A stretch of 64,000 nt of DNA from Treponema sp. (GTDB lineage Bacteria; Spirochaetota; Spirochaetia; Treponematales; Breznakiellaceae): positions 23,345 to 87,344 of the forward strand of contig JAISQJ010000162.1 in assembly GCA_031274285.1 (NCBI GenBank). The letters run 5' to 3'. Made by a program: the position numbers and the translations under genes. The notes under the pieces were generated by a model. The model made no database searches and was not told where the DNA came from. It saw nothing but the letters and a program-made list of their open reading frames with translations. Shown one piece after another: positions 44,376 through 52,756 of this stretch (position 1 is the first letter of the stretch; each line of letters starts with the position of its first letter).

Positions 44376-47247
44376 TTCTAATCGAAAAAAGCTGACCCTT
44401 CTCGCGGTTGGAGCCCTGATTCTGTCGGCGGCTCTCTTTTCCTGTACTACGGCGCCCGGCAAGGGGCCGGGAATCGAAGCCTACGGAGGGCTGGGGGCGG
44501 GAGGGGACCCTATTCCCTTCATGGAACAGGTCCGTACCGGCGTCCTTCCGGGGGGGCTTAGGTACTTTATCCTGGAGAATTCCCGGCCGGAAAACCGCGC
44601 CTACCTTACCCTGGCGGTAGACGCCGGGTCGGTGCTGGAGGAGGAGCACGAGCGGGGCCTGGCCCACTTTGTGGAGCACATGGCCTTTAACGGTACCGCC
44701 CGGTTCCCCGAATCCGAACTCGTAGACTACCTGCGATCCCTGGGGATGCGCTTTGGGCCGGAGGTAAACGCGTATACCAGCTACAACCGCACGGTCTTCG
44801 GCATTGAGGTGCCGGTGGAATCTACGGGGGACGGGCTTAAAAAGGTCCCCGCCAAGGCCCTGGAGGTGCTGGACGACTGGACCAGGGCCATCACCTTTGA
44901 TCCCAAGGATGTGGACGACGAGCGTCTGGTCATCATGGAGGAGTACCGGTCCAGCCTGGGGGCCGTAAGCAGGATACGGCAGCAGATGATGCCGGCCCTC
45001 TTTGAAGGCTCCCCCTATGCGGTCCGCGATCCCATCGGCCTGCCGGAGATCATCCAAAACGCCCCGGCCCAACGGCTGGAAGACTTTTACCGCCGCTGGT
45101 ACCGGCCGGATAACATGGCCCTTATCGTGGTGGGAGACTTTGACGGCGCTGCGCTGGAAGCGGAACTTGCCTCCTACTTTGCGGGTCCGCCGGCCGCCGG
45201 GGCGCTGGAACGGCCCCGCTACGAACTCACGGCCCCCAAGAAGGGGAATTTCAGGACCTTCACCATAACGGACCCGGAACTTACCTTTAGCCAGGCGGCC
45301 CTCTACTTTAAGCGTTCCCCCCAGGCCCGCCGGCCGACCCTGGAAGGCTACCGGGGGGACCTAATGGACAACCTGATCCAGCGGATGCTGTCCCTGCGCT
45401 TTGACGAGAGATCCCAACAGCCCGAGGCCCCCTACATCGGCGCCATGGGGGGGACTATGCGTTACGGCAGTTCCTCCCGCTACTACCTGCTGCTGGCGGA
45501 GTCGAAGACCGGCGAGATCGAGGAAAGCCTGGGGGAACTGCTGCGGGAAAAGGAATCCCTGCGCCGTTTCGGCTTTACCCGGGGGGAGATCGATATGGCC
45601 AAGGCCGCCCTCCTCTCCGATCTGGAGCAGATGGTGTCCGAAAAGGACCGCCAGCAGTCGGGACGCTACGTTTCCGGCCTTACGGAATACTTCCTTGAGG
45701 GGGAAAGCCTGCCGGACATAACCTGGGAGTACGGGGCGGCCAGGGAACTCTTGCCCCTCATCGGCGTGGAGGATATTGCCCGGCAGGTACGGGAGTATTT
45801 TGAAAGCGGCGACCTGACGGTTCTTATCATCGCCCCGGAATCCGAAAAGGAAAAACTGCCCGGCGAAGCGCGGATCAGGGACATGGTGAGGGAAAGCGCC
45901 CGCCTGAAGCTGCAGCCCCCGGCGGAAACCGCATCCGGCGGCGCCCTGGTCCCCCAGAGGCCGAAAGCCGGATCGATCCGCTCCGAAACCCTGGACAGTG
46001 AAACCGGGGCCCGTATCTGGGAACTGGAGAACGGCGCCTCCGTGATTCTTAAGGAAACCCGGAACCGGAACAACGAGATCGTCCTTTACGCCATGGCCAG
46101 GGGGGGTACGGCAAGCGCGGTCCCGGAAGAATATGTCTCCGTCTCCCTGGCCGCGGAAATGGCGGAGGCCTCCGGCCTTGGCCCCTGGTCCCGGCCCCAA
46201 CTGGTAAAGCTCCTGACCGGTAAGCAGGTAAGCCTCTCCTTCTGGACGGGGAGCTACTACCGGGGTTTCCAGGGTTCCTCCAGTTCCGGCGACCTGGCAA
46301 GCCTTATGGAGATGCTCTACCTCTCCTTTACCGGACCCCGGCTCAGCGAGGACGCCGTCCGCACGGTGCTGGACTCCTACCGGACCAGCCTGGTCCAGCG
46401 GGGGGAGGACCCGGACACGGTCTTTGCCGATGCGGTACTCCGCATGACCTCCGGGGGGCACCCCTATTTTGAGCCCCTTACCGTGGAGAACCTGGCCGAC
46501 TTTGATTCGGAGGAGGCCGTATCTTTCCTTAAGCGCGGCCTTAACCCTGCGGACTATACCTTTATTTTTACCGGAAACCTTGACATCGAGCAGATGCGGG
46601 GCCTGGTGGAGACCTGGCTTGCCGCTATCCCCCCTTCGGAATCCTGGAACACCTGGACGGACCTCCGGCTGCGCAGGCCCGGCAAGACCGATGAAAGGGT
46701 CTACAAGGGCAAGGAGGAACAGAGCATAGTCTACCTGGGCTGGTACGCTCCCCTGCCCTTCACGGAGGAACAGAGTGTAAAAGCCTCGGTTCTCAGCGAG
46801 TACCTGGACATACTCCTTACCAGGGATATTCGGGAAAAGCTGGGGGGAGTCTATTCGATCAGCGTATACGTTTCCCTTTCCCCGATTCCAGCCGGAGAAC
46901 TGGTGATGCAGATTTACTTTGCCTGCGATCCCAGGCGGAGCGAGGAGCTTTCCGCCGCGGTGGAGGACCTGTTACGGCGGACCGCCGAAGGCCCCCTGGA
47001 CGGGGATACCCTTACCAAATCCCTGGAGGCCGTGAAAAAGGACTGGGAGGCTTCGGTGCAGAGCAACCTCTACATCGCCCAAAGCTACGCTAATTCGGCA
47101 GTGCTGCTGGATACCCCCCTCTCCCGGCTGGATAAGCGGCCGGAACTCTACCGGGGGGTCGTCCCCGCGGACATACAGGAACTCTGCCGCATGCTCCTGC
47201 CCCGGGGTCCGGCCAAGCTGGTCCTCTACCCCGAGGGCTGGAAGTAG
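44362..47247 (+). CDS. M16 family zinc peptidase, lipoprotein
   Basis: 961 residues. Lipobox LFSC (Cys28). The first M16 domain has the zinc motif HFVEHMAFNG (His102, Glu105, His106) and YTSYNRTVFGIEVP nearby with the third ligand expected in the following helices. A second, inactive M16-like half follows from about residue 530. This two-half PqqL-like form acts in the periplasm or at the surface on peptides. Stands alone, divergent from the DHH gene. Confidence 0.92.
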   Translation: MIVFNSNRKKLTLLAVGALILSAALFSCTTAPGKGPGIEAYGGLGAGGDPIPFMEQVRTGVLPGGLRYFILENSRPENRAYLTLAVDAGSVLEEEHERGLAHFVEHMAFNGTARFPESELVDYLRSLGMRFGPEVNAYTSYNRTVFGIEVPVESTGDGLKKVPAKALEVLDDWTRAITFDPKDVDDERLVIMEEYRSSLGAVSRIRQQMMPALFEGSPYAVRDPIGLPEIIQNAPAQRLEDFYRRWYRPDNMALIVVGDFDGAALEAELASYFAGPPAAGALERPRYELTAPKKGNFRTFTITDPELTFSQAALYFKRSPQARRPTLEGYRGDLMDNLIQRMLSLRFDERSQQPEAPYIGAMGGTMRYGSSSRYYLLLAESKTGEIEESLGELLREKESLRRFGFTRGEIDMAKAALLSDLEQMVSEKDRQQSGRYVSGLTEYFLEGESLPDITWEYGAARELLPLIGVEDIARQVREYFESGDLTVLIIAPESEKEKLPGEARIRDMVRESARLKLQPPAETASGGALVPQRPKAGSIRSETLDSETGARIWELENGASVILKETRNRNNEIVLYAMARGGTASAVPEEYVSVSLAAEMAEASGLGPWSRPQLVKLLTGKQVSLSFWTGSYYRGFQGSSSSGDLASLMEMLYLSFTGPRLSEDAVRTVLDSYRTSLVQRGEDPDTVFADAVLRMTSGGHPYFEPLTVENLADFDSEEAVSFLKRGLNPADYTFIFTGNLDIEQMRGLVETWLAAIPPSESWNTWTDLRLRRPGKTDERVYKGKEEQSIVYLGWYAPLPFTEEQSVKASVLSEYLDILLTRDIREKLGGVYSISVYVSLSPIPAGELVMQIYFACDPRRSEELSAAVEDLLRRTAEGPLDGDTLTKSLEAVKKDWEASVQSNLYIAQSYANSAVLLDTPLSRLDKRPELYRGVVPADIQELCRMLLPRGPAKLVLYPEGWK

Positions 47248-47253
47248 GATACG

Positions 47254-47322
47254 CCCAGGGCAGCCAGCGTTTACTCCGCAGGGGCGTGATACACCTAATA
47301 GTGCCACCGGAGCTGCCCTGGG
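47254..47322. repeat. long inverted repeat between convergent genes
   Basis: CCCAGGGCAGC (47254-47264) and GCTGCCCTGGG (47312-47322) are perfect 11-base arms; inside, CTCCG and CGGAG can extend the stem. No T run follows. It may be a terminator or a structured RNA at the junction of GC-rich and AT-rich DNA. Confidence 0.55.
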
Positions 47323-47359
47323 GCTTAATGGGGAAGCGGTTTATTTGGGGGGAATATTT

Positions 47360-48301
47360 TTACTTAAATGCTTCTAAAACAGGTCTGCCAATCCATATAT
47401 CAGGGCGATGAATATTAAGTATATATGCTATTGTCGCTGCCGTATCATATGTATTTACTTCGGCTGTAATAACATGGCCCTGTTTTATTCCTTTTCCAAA
47501 AATAATAAATGGTATCTCTCTTTCAGAGGGTGTATCACCGCCATGATCCCTGCCCATACTTTTATTTACTCCTCCATGATCAGCAGATAATATAAATATT
47601 GTATCATCATACAACCCAGCGTTCTTTGTTGCCTGTACAATTCTTTCTATTTGTTTATCTAATATTTCCAATTTATCATAATAATCTTCTGTACCATGGC
47701 CGATTGCATGTCCTACGGCATCGGGTTCCTGGAATATTATACACGTTAAATCCGGTCTAAGATTTTTCAAAAAATATGTTATATCTTCTAGAACAGGCCG
47801 AGAATCTTTTGAAAAATCAGGTATATGCATCATTCTATTTATTGTCTCCGGGGGTACCAAATATTCCATTCTTCCAGATTTTTCATAAAAATAACCTATT
47901 ATAGAATCAGGTTTTTGCTTTTTCATAACTGAAAAAAAACTGGGAAAGAAACCATATTCATCGGTTATTATTGGATTTCTGTTATTTCCGGGATTTTCAG
48001 TTATACCATGCATATCTGGGGTAACTCCAGTAAACATGGATTCCCAATTTGGCGCAGTTATAGAAGGCATTACACAAAGATTTCTTAATGTATATGCCCC
48101 ATTTGACATTAATGTTCTTACAAAAGGCATATTATTCAAATGATTTTCATTTTGCAGGCTGTATGAGCCCCACCCATCTAAACCTATCAATATAACATGA
48201 GTGTCTGGATCGGGATTTTCATTTCCTGTTCCTGTATCACAAGAAAAAAAACAGAAAAATAATAATATAACACTAAATATTACATATTCTTTGATTTTTA
48301 T
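47360..48301 (-). CDS. alkaline-phosphatase-fold lipoprotein (phosphodiesterase/sulfatase-like), apparent AUA start
   Basis: 313 residues. From ATA at 48301 the protein has a lipoprotein signal (K I K E Y V, a hydrophobic core and FFSC, Cys21). The mature part has metal and catalytic residues of the alkaline-phosphatase superfamily: ILIGLDGWG (Asp42), MPSITAPNWESMFTG (Thr82 as nucleophile), EPDAVGHAIGHG (Asp194/His198), SADHGG (Asp241/His242) and RDHGG (His253). The ATG-less start has AGGGGA seven bases upstream and no other usable start; a TTG at 48190 would cut off the signal and first metal ligand context. Very AT-rich. Confidence 0.75.
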   Translation of the reverse strand: MKIKEYVIFSVILLFFCFFSCDTGTGNENPDPDTHVILIGLDGWGSYSLQNENHLNNMPFVRTLMSNGAYTLRNLCVMPSITAPNWESMFTGVTPDMHGITENPGNNRNPIITDEYGFFPSFFSVMKKQKPDSIIGYFYEKSGRMEYLVPPETINRMMHIPDFSKDSRPVLEDITYFLKNLRPDLTCIIFQEPDAVGHAIGHGTEDYYDKLEILDKQIERIVQATKNAGLYDDTIFILSADHGGVNKSMGRDHGGDTPSEREIPFIIFGKGIKQGHVITAEVNTYDTAATIAYILNIHRPDIWIGRPVLEAFK

Positions 48302-48308
48302 AGCTTCT

Positions 48309-48359
48309 TCCCCTCAATATTGATAACTTTCATCATAAAATATTATGTCAATTTTTCAA
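48309..48359 (-). promoter_or_regulatory. promoter and ribosome site of AT-rich lipoprotein gene
   Basis: On the minus strand, TTGAAA (48359-48354), 16-base spacer, TATGAT (48337-48332), then AGGGGA (48314-48309) seven bases before the ATA start at 48301. A second TTGACA lies at 48351-48346. Confidence 0.5.
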
Positions 48360-48411
48360 TGTCATTTTAAGAAATTTTAAAAAATAGTACATAACATGAA
48401 AACTATACAAC

Positions 48412-48668
48412 ATTTTTTGTGCCCTGAATAAGGAAATCGCAGGCTTCCAGGGGCGCAAAATTGCTTATAATCGGCTATCCCCCGCCAAACAGTTTTTACA
48501 CCTGGCGGGTGTCCCTGGGTGCCTGTCCAGGGCTGCCGAGATTGCCTATATGCTCCATGTTACAAAGCATCACGCACGGAAACGCGGCGAGCTTCTTATT
48601 TTTGATATTAATTTCTTAACCAATATTTCTCATAAACCATTAATAGCGGTATCAAGCCAAGCCATATG
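48412..48668 (+). pseudogene. open GC-rich fragment in gene-free interval 48302-48629
   Basis: A frame open for about 85 codons reads through ...RAAEIAYMLHVTKHHARKRGELLIFDIN and ends in TGA at about 48666. It has no credible start with a ribosome site and enters the CotH gene's 3' end. Its GC content is higher than its AT-rich flanks. It may be the relic of a backbone gene disrupted by insertion, but no family was recognised. Confidence 0.25.
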
Positions 48669-50090
48669 ATTAACAAAAAATTGCCTATCACATCCCACTT
48701 CTGCGTCAAAACTACCCAATGGAATCCCTTCAACACTAACACGGGTATTTAATATATCCCATCTTCTAAAATTCAATTTCTGCGATTGCGTAAGCTTTAC
48801 TTTTGTGTTATCGATGTACTGAAGCGCCGCCTGATTGATTGGTGACCTATATGTTGACCACAATTCTTTTAACTTATTCACAAATGCGGTATCAGTCAGC
48901 AATTTCTCATAATACCACCCGTTACATACCCAATAATTAGCGGGGCGTGGACGCGGTCCGTCATACCAGCCAATACCATTTGACCATTCAAAATCCCAAG
49001 GCGGTCCCATAAATACTTTTGATGACGGGGTAAAATCTGATTTTGTCAAATATGGGTTGGTATCCATGTTTGCTATTATGTTCTGCAATAAAAACCAGCC
49101 GGCAAAACTATCAATATCAATATATTTTTGGTATCCATCGTCAGGATCATTAAACCCATCAGAATAAAGTACCGTCTCAAATCCATTGAGGTAATTTTTA
49201 ATGTAATCCCATTGGTCATTGGTCAGATCGTCAGTGTCAGGATTCTTAAACGAATAACCAAATCCTTCATTTGTTACAAAATATTTTGGTTCCTGCAAAT
49301 AATAACCATCGCGCTCGACAATAAAACCATCGCTTGGAATATTTACACGCTTCGTATCCTGCTTAATACCCTCAACAAGTTGATAATTTCCCTGATATTC
49401 GCCGTTAAGCACTAATTCAACAAATTCTGCATCCGGAGTCCATGCAAAATTGAGAATTTTGCTCATCTCGAACGCGAGTCCTGTCCGCATGAGTGACTTA
49501 TCGCAATAATTTGCCAATAATACCCAATCCTTGTCATTCCCCATACTAAAGAAATTCGCCTTACTGTCCAATTTAATTTTATAAGGCTTTTTAGGATAAG
49601 TCCATGTCGCATTGCCCCGTCCGCGTATACGCATTGTGTTTTCATGGACAATGTTGTTATGGTCTTTTATAATCATATTGGCCGTTATATACGTTTCTTT
49701 TGAGTTTATGTGTTGCCGATTTTGAGTCTCAATATATACGACCGGCAATCCGGTATCTACCAACGTATTTTCCACAACAACATCAAAAGTGGCTGTTTTA
49801 TCGCTAAGAGAAACGGCAATCGACCTTGTTCCGGCTGTAAATGTATCACCTTGAATGGTGTATGCCGCTGTCGGTTCTTCACTTCCATCCGTATAAATCA
49901 CAGTTACGGATAACCCGCTAAGATCAAAAGCCTCTCCCATAAGGTAGTTAACTTTCAACGGGGGGGTTTCAATTATAATCTTTTCAATTGCTTTTCCTTG
50001 CGTTTTCAGTCCTGTATCGCAACCAACAACCGCCATTCCTAATGCCAGCGTTACGCCGAGTATAGCCAATAATAAACCGTTCTTTTTCAT
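48630..50090 (-). CDS. CotH-kinase lipoprotein with bacterial Ig-like domain
   Basis: 486 residues. Lipobox VVGC (Cys24). Residues about 35-110 form a Big_3-type Ig-like domain (LKVNYLMGEAFDLSGLSVTVIYTDGSEEPTAAYT). The CotH kinase domain follows (MRIRGRGNATWTYPKKPYKIKLD, SLMRTGLAFEMSKIL, VELVLNGEYQGNYQLVE, FMGPPWDFEWSNG with the catalytic Asp). CotH kinases phosphorylate proteins in spore coats; in spirochaetes they are surface proteins of unknown target. Good ribosome site (GGAGGG). AT-rich, like its neighbour. Confidence 0.88.
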   Translation of the reverse strand: MKKNGLLLAILGVTLALGMAVVGCDTGLKTQGKAIEKIIIETPPLKVNYLMGEAFDLSGLSVTVIYTDGSEEPTAAYTIQGDTFTAGTRSIAVSLSDKTATFDVVVENTLVDTGLPVVYIETQNRQHINSKETYITANMIIKDHNNIVHENTMRIRGRGNATWTYPKKPYKIKLDSKANFFSMGNDKDWVLLANYCDKSLMRTGLAFEMSKILNFAWTPDAEFVELVLNGEYQGNYQLVEGIKQDTKRVNIPSDGFIVERDGYYLQEPKYFVTNEGFGYSFKNPDTDDLTNDQWDYIKNYLNGFETVLYSDGFNDPDDGYQKYIDIDSFAGWFLLQNIIANMDTNPYLTKSDFTPSSKVFMGPPWDFEWSNGIGWYDGPRPRPANYWVCNGWYYEKLLTDTAFVNKLKELWSTYRSPINQAALQYIDNTKVKLTQSQKLNFRRWDILNTRVSVEGIPLGSFDAEVGCDRQFFVNHMAWLDTAINGL

Positions 50091-50404
50091 TTTTTCCCTC
50101 CGGAGTAAATTATTTGCGGTGTTATGAGGTCTTGAGTAAACAAAAAGAAATTAAAGAGGTTTAAGGACAGTAAAATAAAACTGATACTACTTAACGAATG
50201 TCGCGGGGGGGGGGGGTATTTTAGAAAATGCAAACATGATGAGTGTTATCCTCCCCTTAGGCCAGGAGCTAAATACCGGGACGGGCCCGATTGACGGGTA
50301 CTATGTTAACAGGAAATGTGAGGGATTGCAAGTGTTTTGGGGTGATGAAACAAAAATCCGGAAAACGATTGCGGGGACGTCGCGGAGGGGGGTGCCGTCC
50401 CCCC
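50091..50404. other. gene-free 314-base interval with G12 run
   Basis: An AT-rich part (50091-50204) likely carries the CotH promoter, followed by 12 consecutive G (50205-50216) and then GC-rich DNA. GGGGACG/CGTCCCC arms (about 50373-50403) end it and may terminate pbpC. The frame starting at 50236 has no coding support. Confidence 0.5.
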
Positions 50405-52753
50405 TTACCTTGGTTCTACTTCGACATTTACCCGGAGGCCGGCGGAACGGCCCCGGGAGTCTACCACCGTCAGGTCCCAAAGGCCCGGCTCGCCCTGCCA
50501 GAGGAAACGCTCGTAGGGTTTGGCCCGGCCCAGGAAAAGGGTGTTGGCGAACCAGAAGAGTTCCCCGCCGTCCTGATCCGCGCCGGCCAGGAGGACGATG
50601 CGGTTGCGCCGGTCGTCCCGGGGCCGGAGGATGTAGTCGGTATTGCCGAGGGGGGAGATAATAGAGGGGGGGAAGCCCTGGGCTGACGATCCCAGGGTCC
50701 GGGACGGGGCCGCGGGGGGATAGGGGGGCGGCAGAAAGCGGGGGAGTCCGGCCTGGGCAAAGATTTCCAATACATCGGTGGGCCAGAACTCCCGTACCTC
50801 GCTCCTGATATGGGGTCCCCTTGTTTCGTCGGTGCGGTAGCCGCTGCGGGTGTCGATGTAGACCCGCCGGTGGATACGGCAGCGGCGGATGGGACTGACG
50901 CCGGGAATGAACCAGGTGTCTACCAGATGGGGGCAGTCGCCGCCGGGCAGATCGCCGGAAACCGCACAGACGGAAACCGGGGAGACTCCCTCCGGCATGG
51001 GGCGGGGGGCCAGGAATGATCCCGGGGGGATCCGGGCGGTAATGGCGTCGATGATGCTGAACTGCAGGGGCGTTGCGGTAAGCCGTCCGATAAGGGCGGG
51101 ATTCCCCTGGCCGGAGAAATTACCCAGCCATACGGCCAGGACGTAGCGGTCAAAGACCGCGATGGACCATGCGTCCTTAAAGCCGATGGAGGTGCCGGTC
51201 TTGTAGGCCACGGGGATCCGCCGGCCCGCGGCGTAGGGGGTGTCACCGGGGGCGGGGTTCCGTTCCAGCATGGCCAGGGTGACTGCCGCGGCCTGGGGGC
51301 TGAGGATCCGTTTGGGGGGCGCCTCGTCCTGGGGTTCACCGGGAAAGAAGCGGGGGGAACGGAGGAGGCCGCCGTTGGGCAGGGAGGCGTAGAGGCCGGC
51401 CAGTTCCAGCATGCTGAGGTCCGCGGCGCCCAGAACCGCCGAAAGGCCGTAATGCTCCTTTTCCTTGAGTCCCGTGATCCCGGCGTTCTTCAAAAAATCG
51501 TGGAGATCGGGGTTGCGGATGTTGGCGGCGAGCTGGACCGCGGGAACGTTGCGGCTGTCCACCAGGGCAAACCAGGCCTTGACCGGCCCCTTAAAAACCC
51601 CCTGGTAGTTGTCCGGGGTGTATTCGCTGAAGCTCCGGGGGGTATCTTTCAGCATGGTTTCGGGGTGGATGAGCCCCTGCTCCATGGCCAGGGCGTAGAC
51701 AAAGGGCTTGAGGGTGGAGCCGGGTGAGCGCTTGCTGGCAAAGCCGTTTACCTGGCCCTGAATCGAATCGTCCCCATAGTCCGCGGAGCCCAGGGCGGCC
51801 AGAATTTCCATGCTGGTCCAGTCCAGGAGCAGGACGCTTCCGTTGTTGATCCCCCAGCTTCTGTTCCGCCGCAGGTAGGACTCCATCTCCCGCTCCACCA
51901 GGTCCTGAAGGCTCCGGTTGACGGTAAGGGCGAGCCGTCCGTCCGTCCTGCCCGCCGGGGGGGCTTCCCGCGGTCTGAGGTACTCGGCAAGGTGGATGGC
52001 CCGCCGGGGAAAGCGGTTCACCAGGTAGGGGGGCAGTTCCATCTCCGTCCTGAGGGAAGAATCTCCGGGGTGGGAGGCCAGCCAGGACTCGTAGAGCTTG
52101 GACCGGGCCTCCATGAGTTCCGGGGGCAGGCCCCGGAGGGGGGCCCGGCGGCCCGGATTTTGGGGGATCACCGCCAGGGTGAGCAGTTCCCCGCCGGTGA
52201 GTTCCCGGAGGTCCTTGTTGAAGTAGTACCAGGCGGCCGCGCCGTAACCTTCGATATTGCCCCCCAGGGGGGCCAGGTTCAGGTAGGCTTCCAGAATCTC
52301 CTGCTTGGACAGGCAAATTTCCAGGAACAGGGCGCAGAGGCTTTGGAGCAGTTTCCCCCGCAGGTTCCGGGTGTAAAGGCCGTAGCGGAGCCGGGCAAGC
52401 TGCATGGTGATGGTGGAGGCCCCCATGCGGCGGCTTTTCTTAACGTAGGTCTCCCAGCCCGCCCGGAGCATGGCCGCGGGGTTGATGCCCCCGTGGCCGT
52501 AAAAGTAACGGTCCTCCTGGAGCAGCACGGCCTCCACCAGGGCGGGGGGAACATCCGCCAGGGGGGTACGGAGGCGGTACTTGTCGTCTTCGGTAAGAAA
52601 GATGTTGAGGAGCCACCCCTCCCGGTCGGTATAGGCGCGGGAGAAGGATACGGCCTCCAGGGGGTCCAGAAAAACCGCCTGGTAAGCCAGAAACAGGGCC
52701 AGGATCAGAACCGGGATGAGGATTAGGAGAGTCCGCAACCGGGGGAAGGCCAT
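50405..52753 (-). CDS. pbpC: penicillin-binding protein 1C (GT51 transglycosylase / transpeptidase)
   Basis: 782 residues. One N-terminal helix, then GT51 motifs: QEDRYFYGHGG (Glu80), MGASTITMQLARLR and SKQEILEAYLNLAPLGG. The transpeptidase part has SPGSTLKP (Ser346/Lys349), SRN (400-402) and KTGTS (518-522). The C-terminal BiPBP-type domain is present (about 690-782). PbpC polymerises glycan and binds penicillin. Begins three bases after the alpha-2-macroglobulin gene, the usual pbpC-yfhM pairing. Confidence 0.95.
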   Translation of the reverse strand: MAFPRLRTLLILIPVLILALFLAYQAVFLDPLEAVSFSRAYTDREGWLLNIFLTEDDKYRLRTPLADVPPALVEAVLLQEDRYFYGHGGINPAAMLRAGWETYVKKSRRMGASTITMQLARLRYGLYTRNLRGKLLQSLCALFLEICLSKQEILEAYLNLAPLGGNIEGYGAAAWYYFNKDLRELTGGELLTLAVIPQNPGRRAPLRGLPPELMEARSKLYESWLASHPGDSSLRTEMELPPYLVNRFPRRAIHLAEYLRPREAPPAGRTDGRLALTVNRSLQDLVEREMESYLRRNRSWGINNGSVLLLDWTSMEILAALGSADYGDDSIQGQVNGFASKRSPGSTLKPFVYALAMEQGLIHPETMLKDTPRSFSEYTPDNYQGVFKGPVKAWFALVDSRNVPAVQLAANIRNPDLHDFLKNAGITGLKEKEHYGLSAVLGAADLSMLELAGLYASLPNGGLLRSPRFFPGEPQDEAPPKRILSPQAAAVTLAMLERNPAPGDTPYAAGRRIPVAYKTGTSIGFKDAWSIAVFDRYVLAVWLGNFSGQGNPALIGRLTATPLQFSIIDAITARIPPGSFLAPRPMPEGVSPVSVCAVSGDLPGGDCPHLVDTWFIPGVSPIRRCRIHRRVYIDTRSGYRTDETRGPHIRSEVREFWPTDVLEIFAQAGLPRFLPPPYPPAAPSRTLGSSAQGFPPSIISPLGNTDYILRPRDDRRNRIVLLAGADQDGGELFWFANTLFLGRAKPYERFLWQGEPGLWDLTVVDSRGRSAGLRVNVEVEPR

Positions 52754-52756
52754 GCC

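Noticed and set aside
48412-48668. Insertion-sequence transposase relic
   Set aside because: No DDE or HTH motif and no terminal repeats found, so only called an unexplained fragment.
50236-50661. Coding frame opposite pbpC
   Set aside because: Overlaps the end of pbpC on the other strand, lacks a ribosome site and has no domain.
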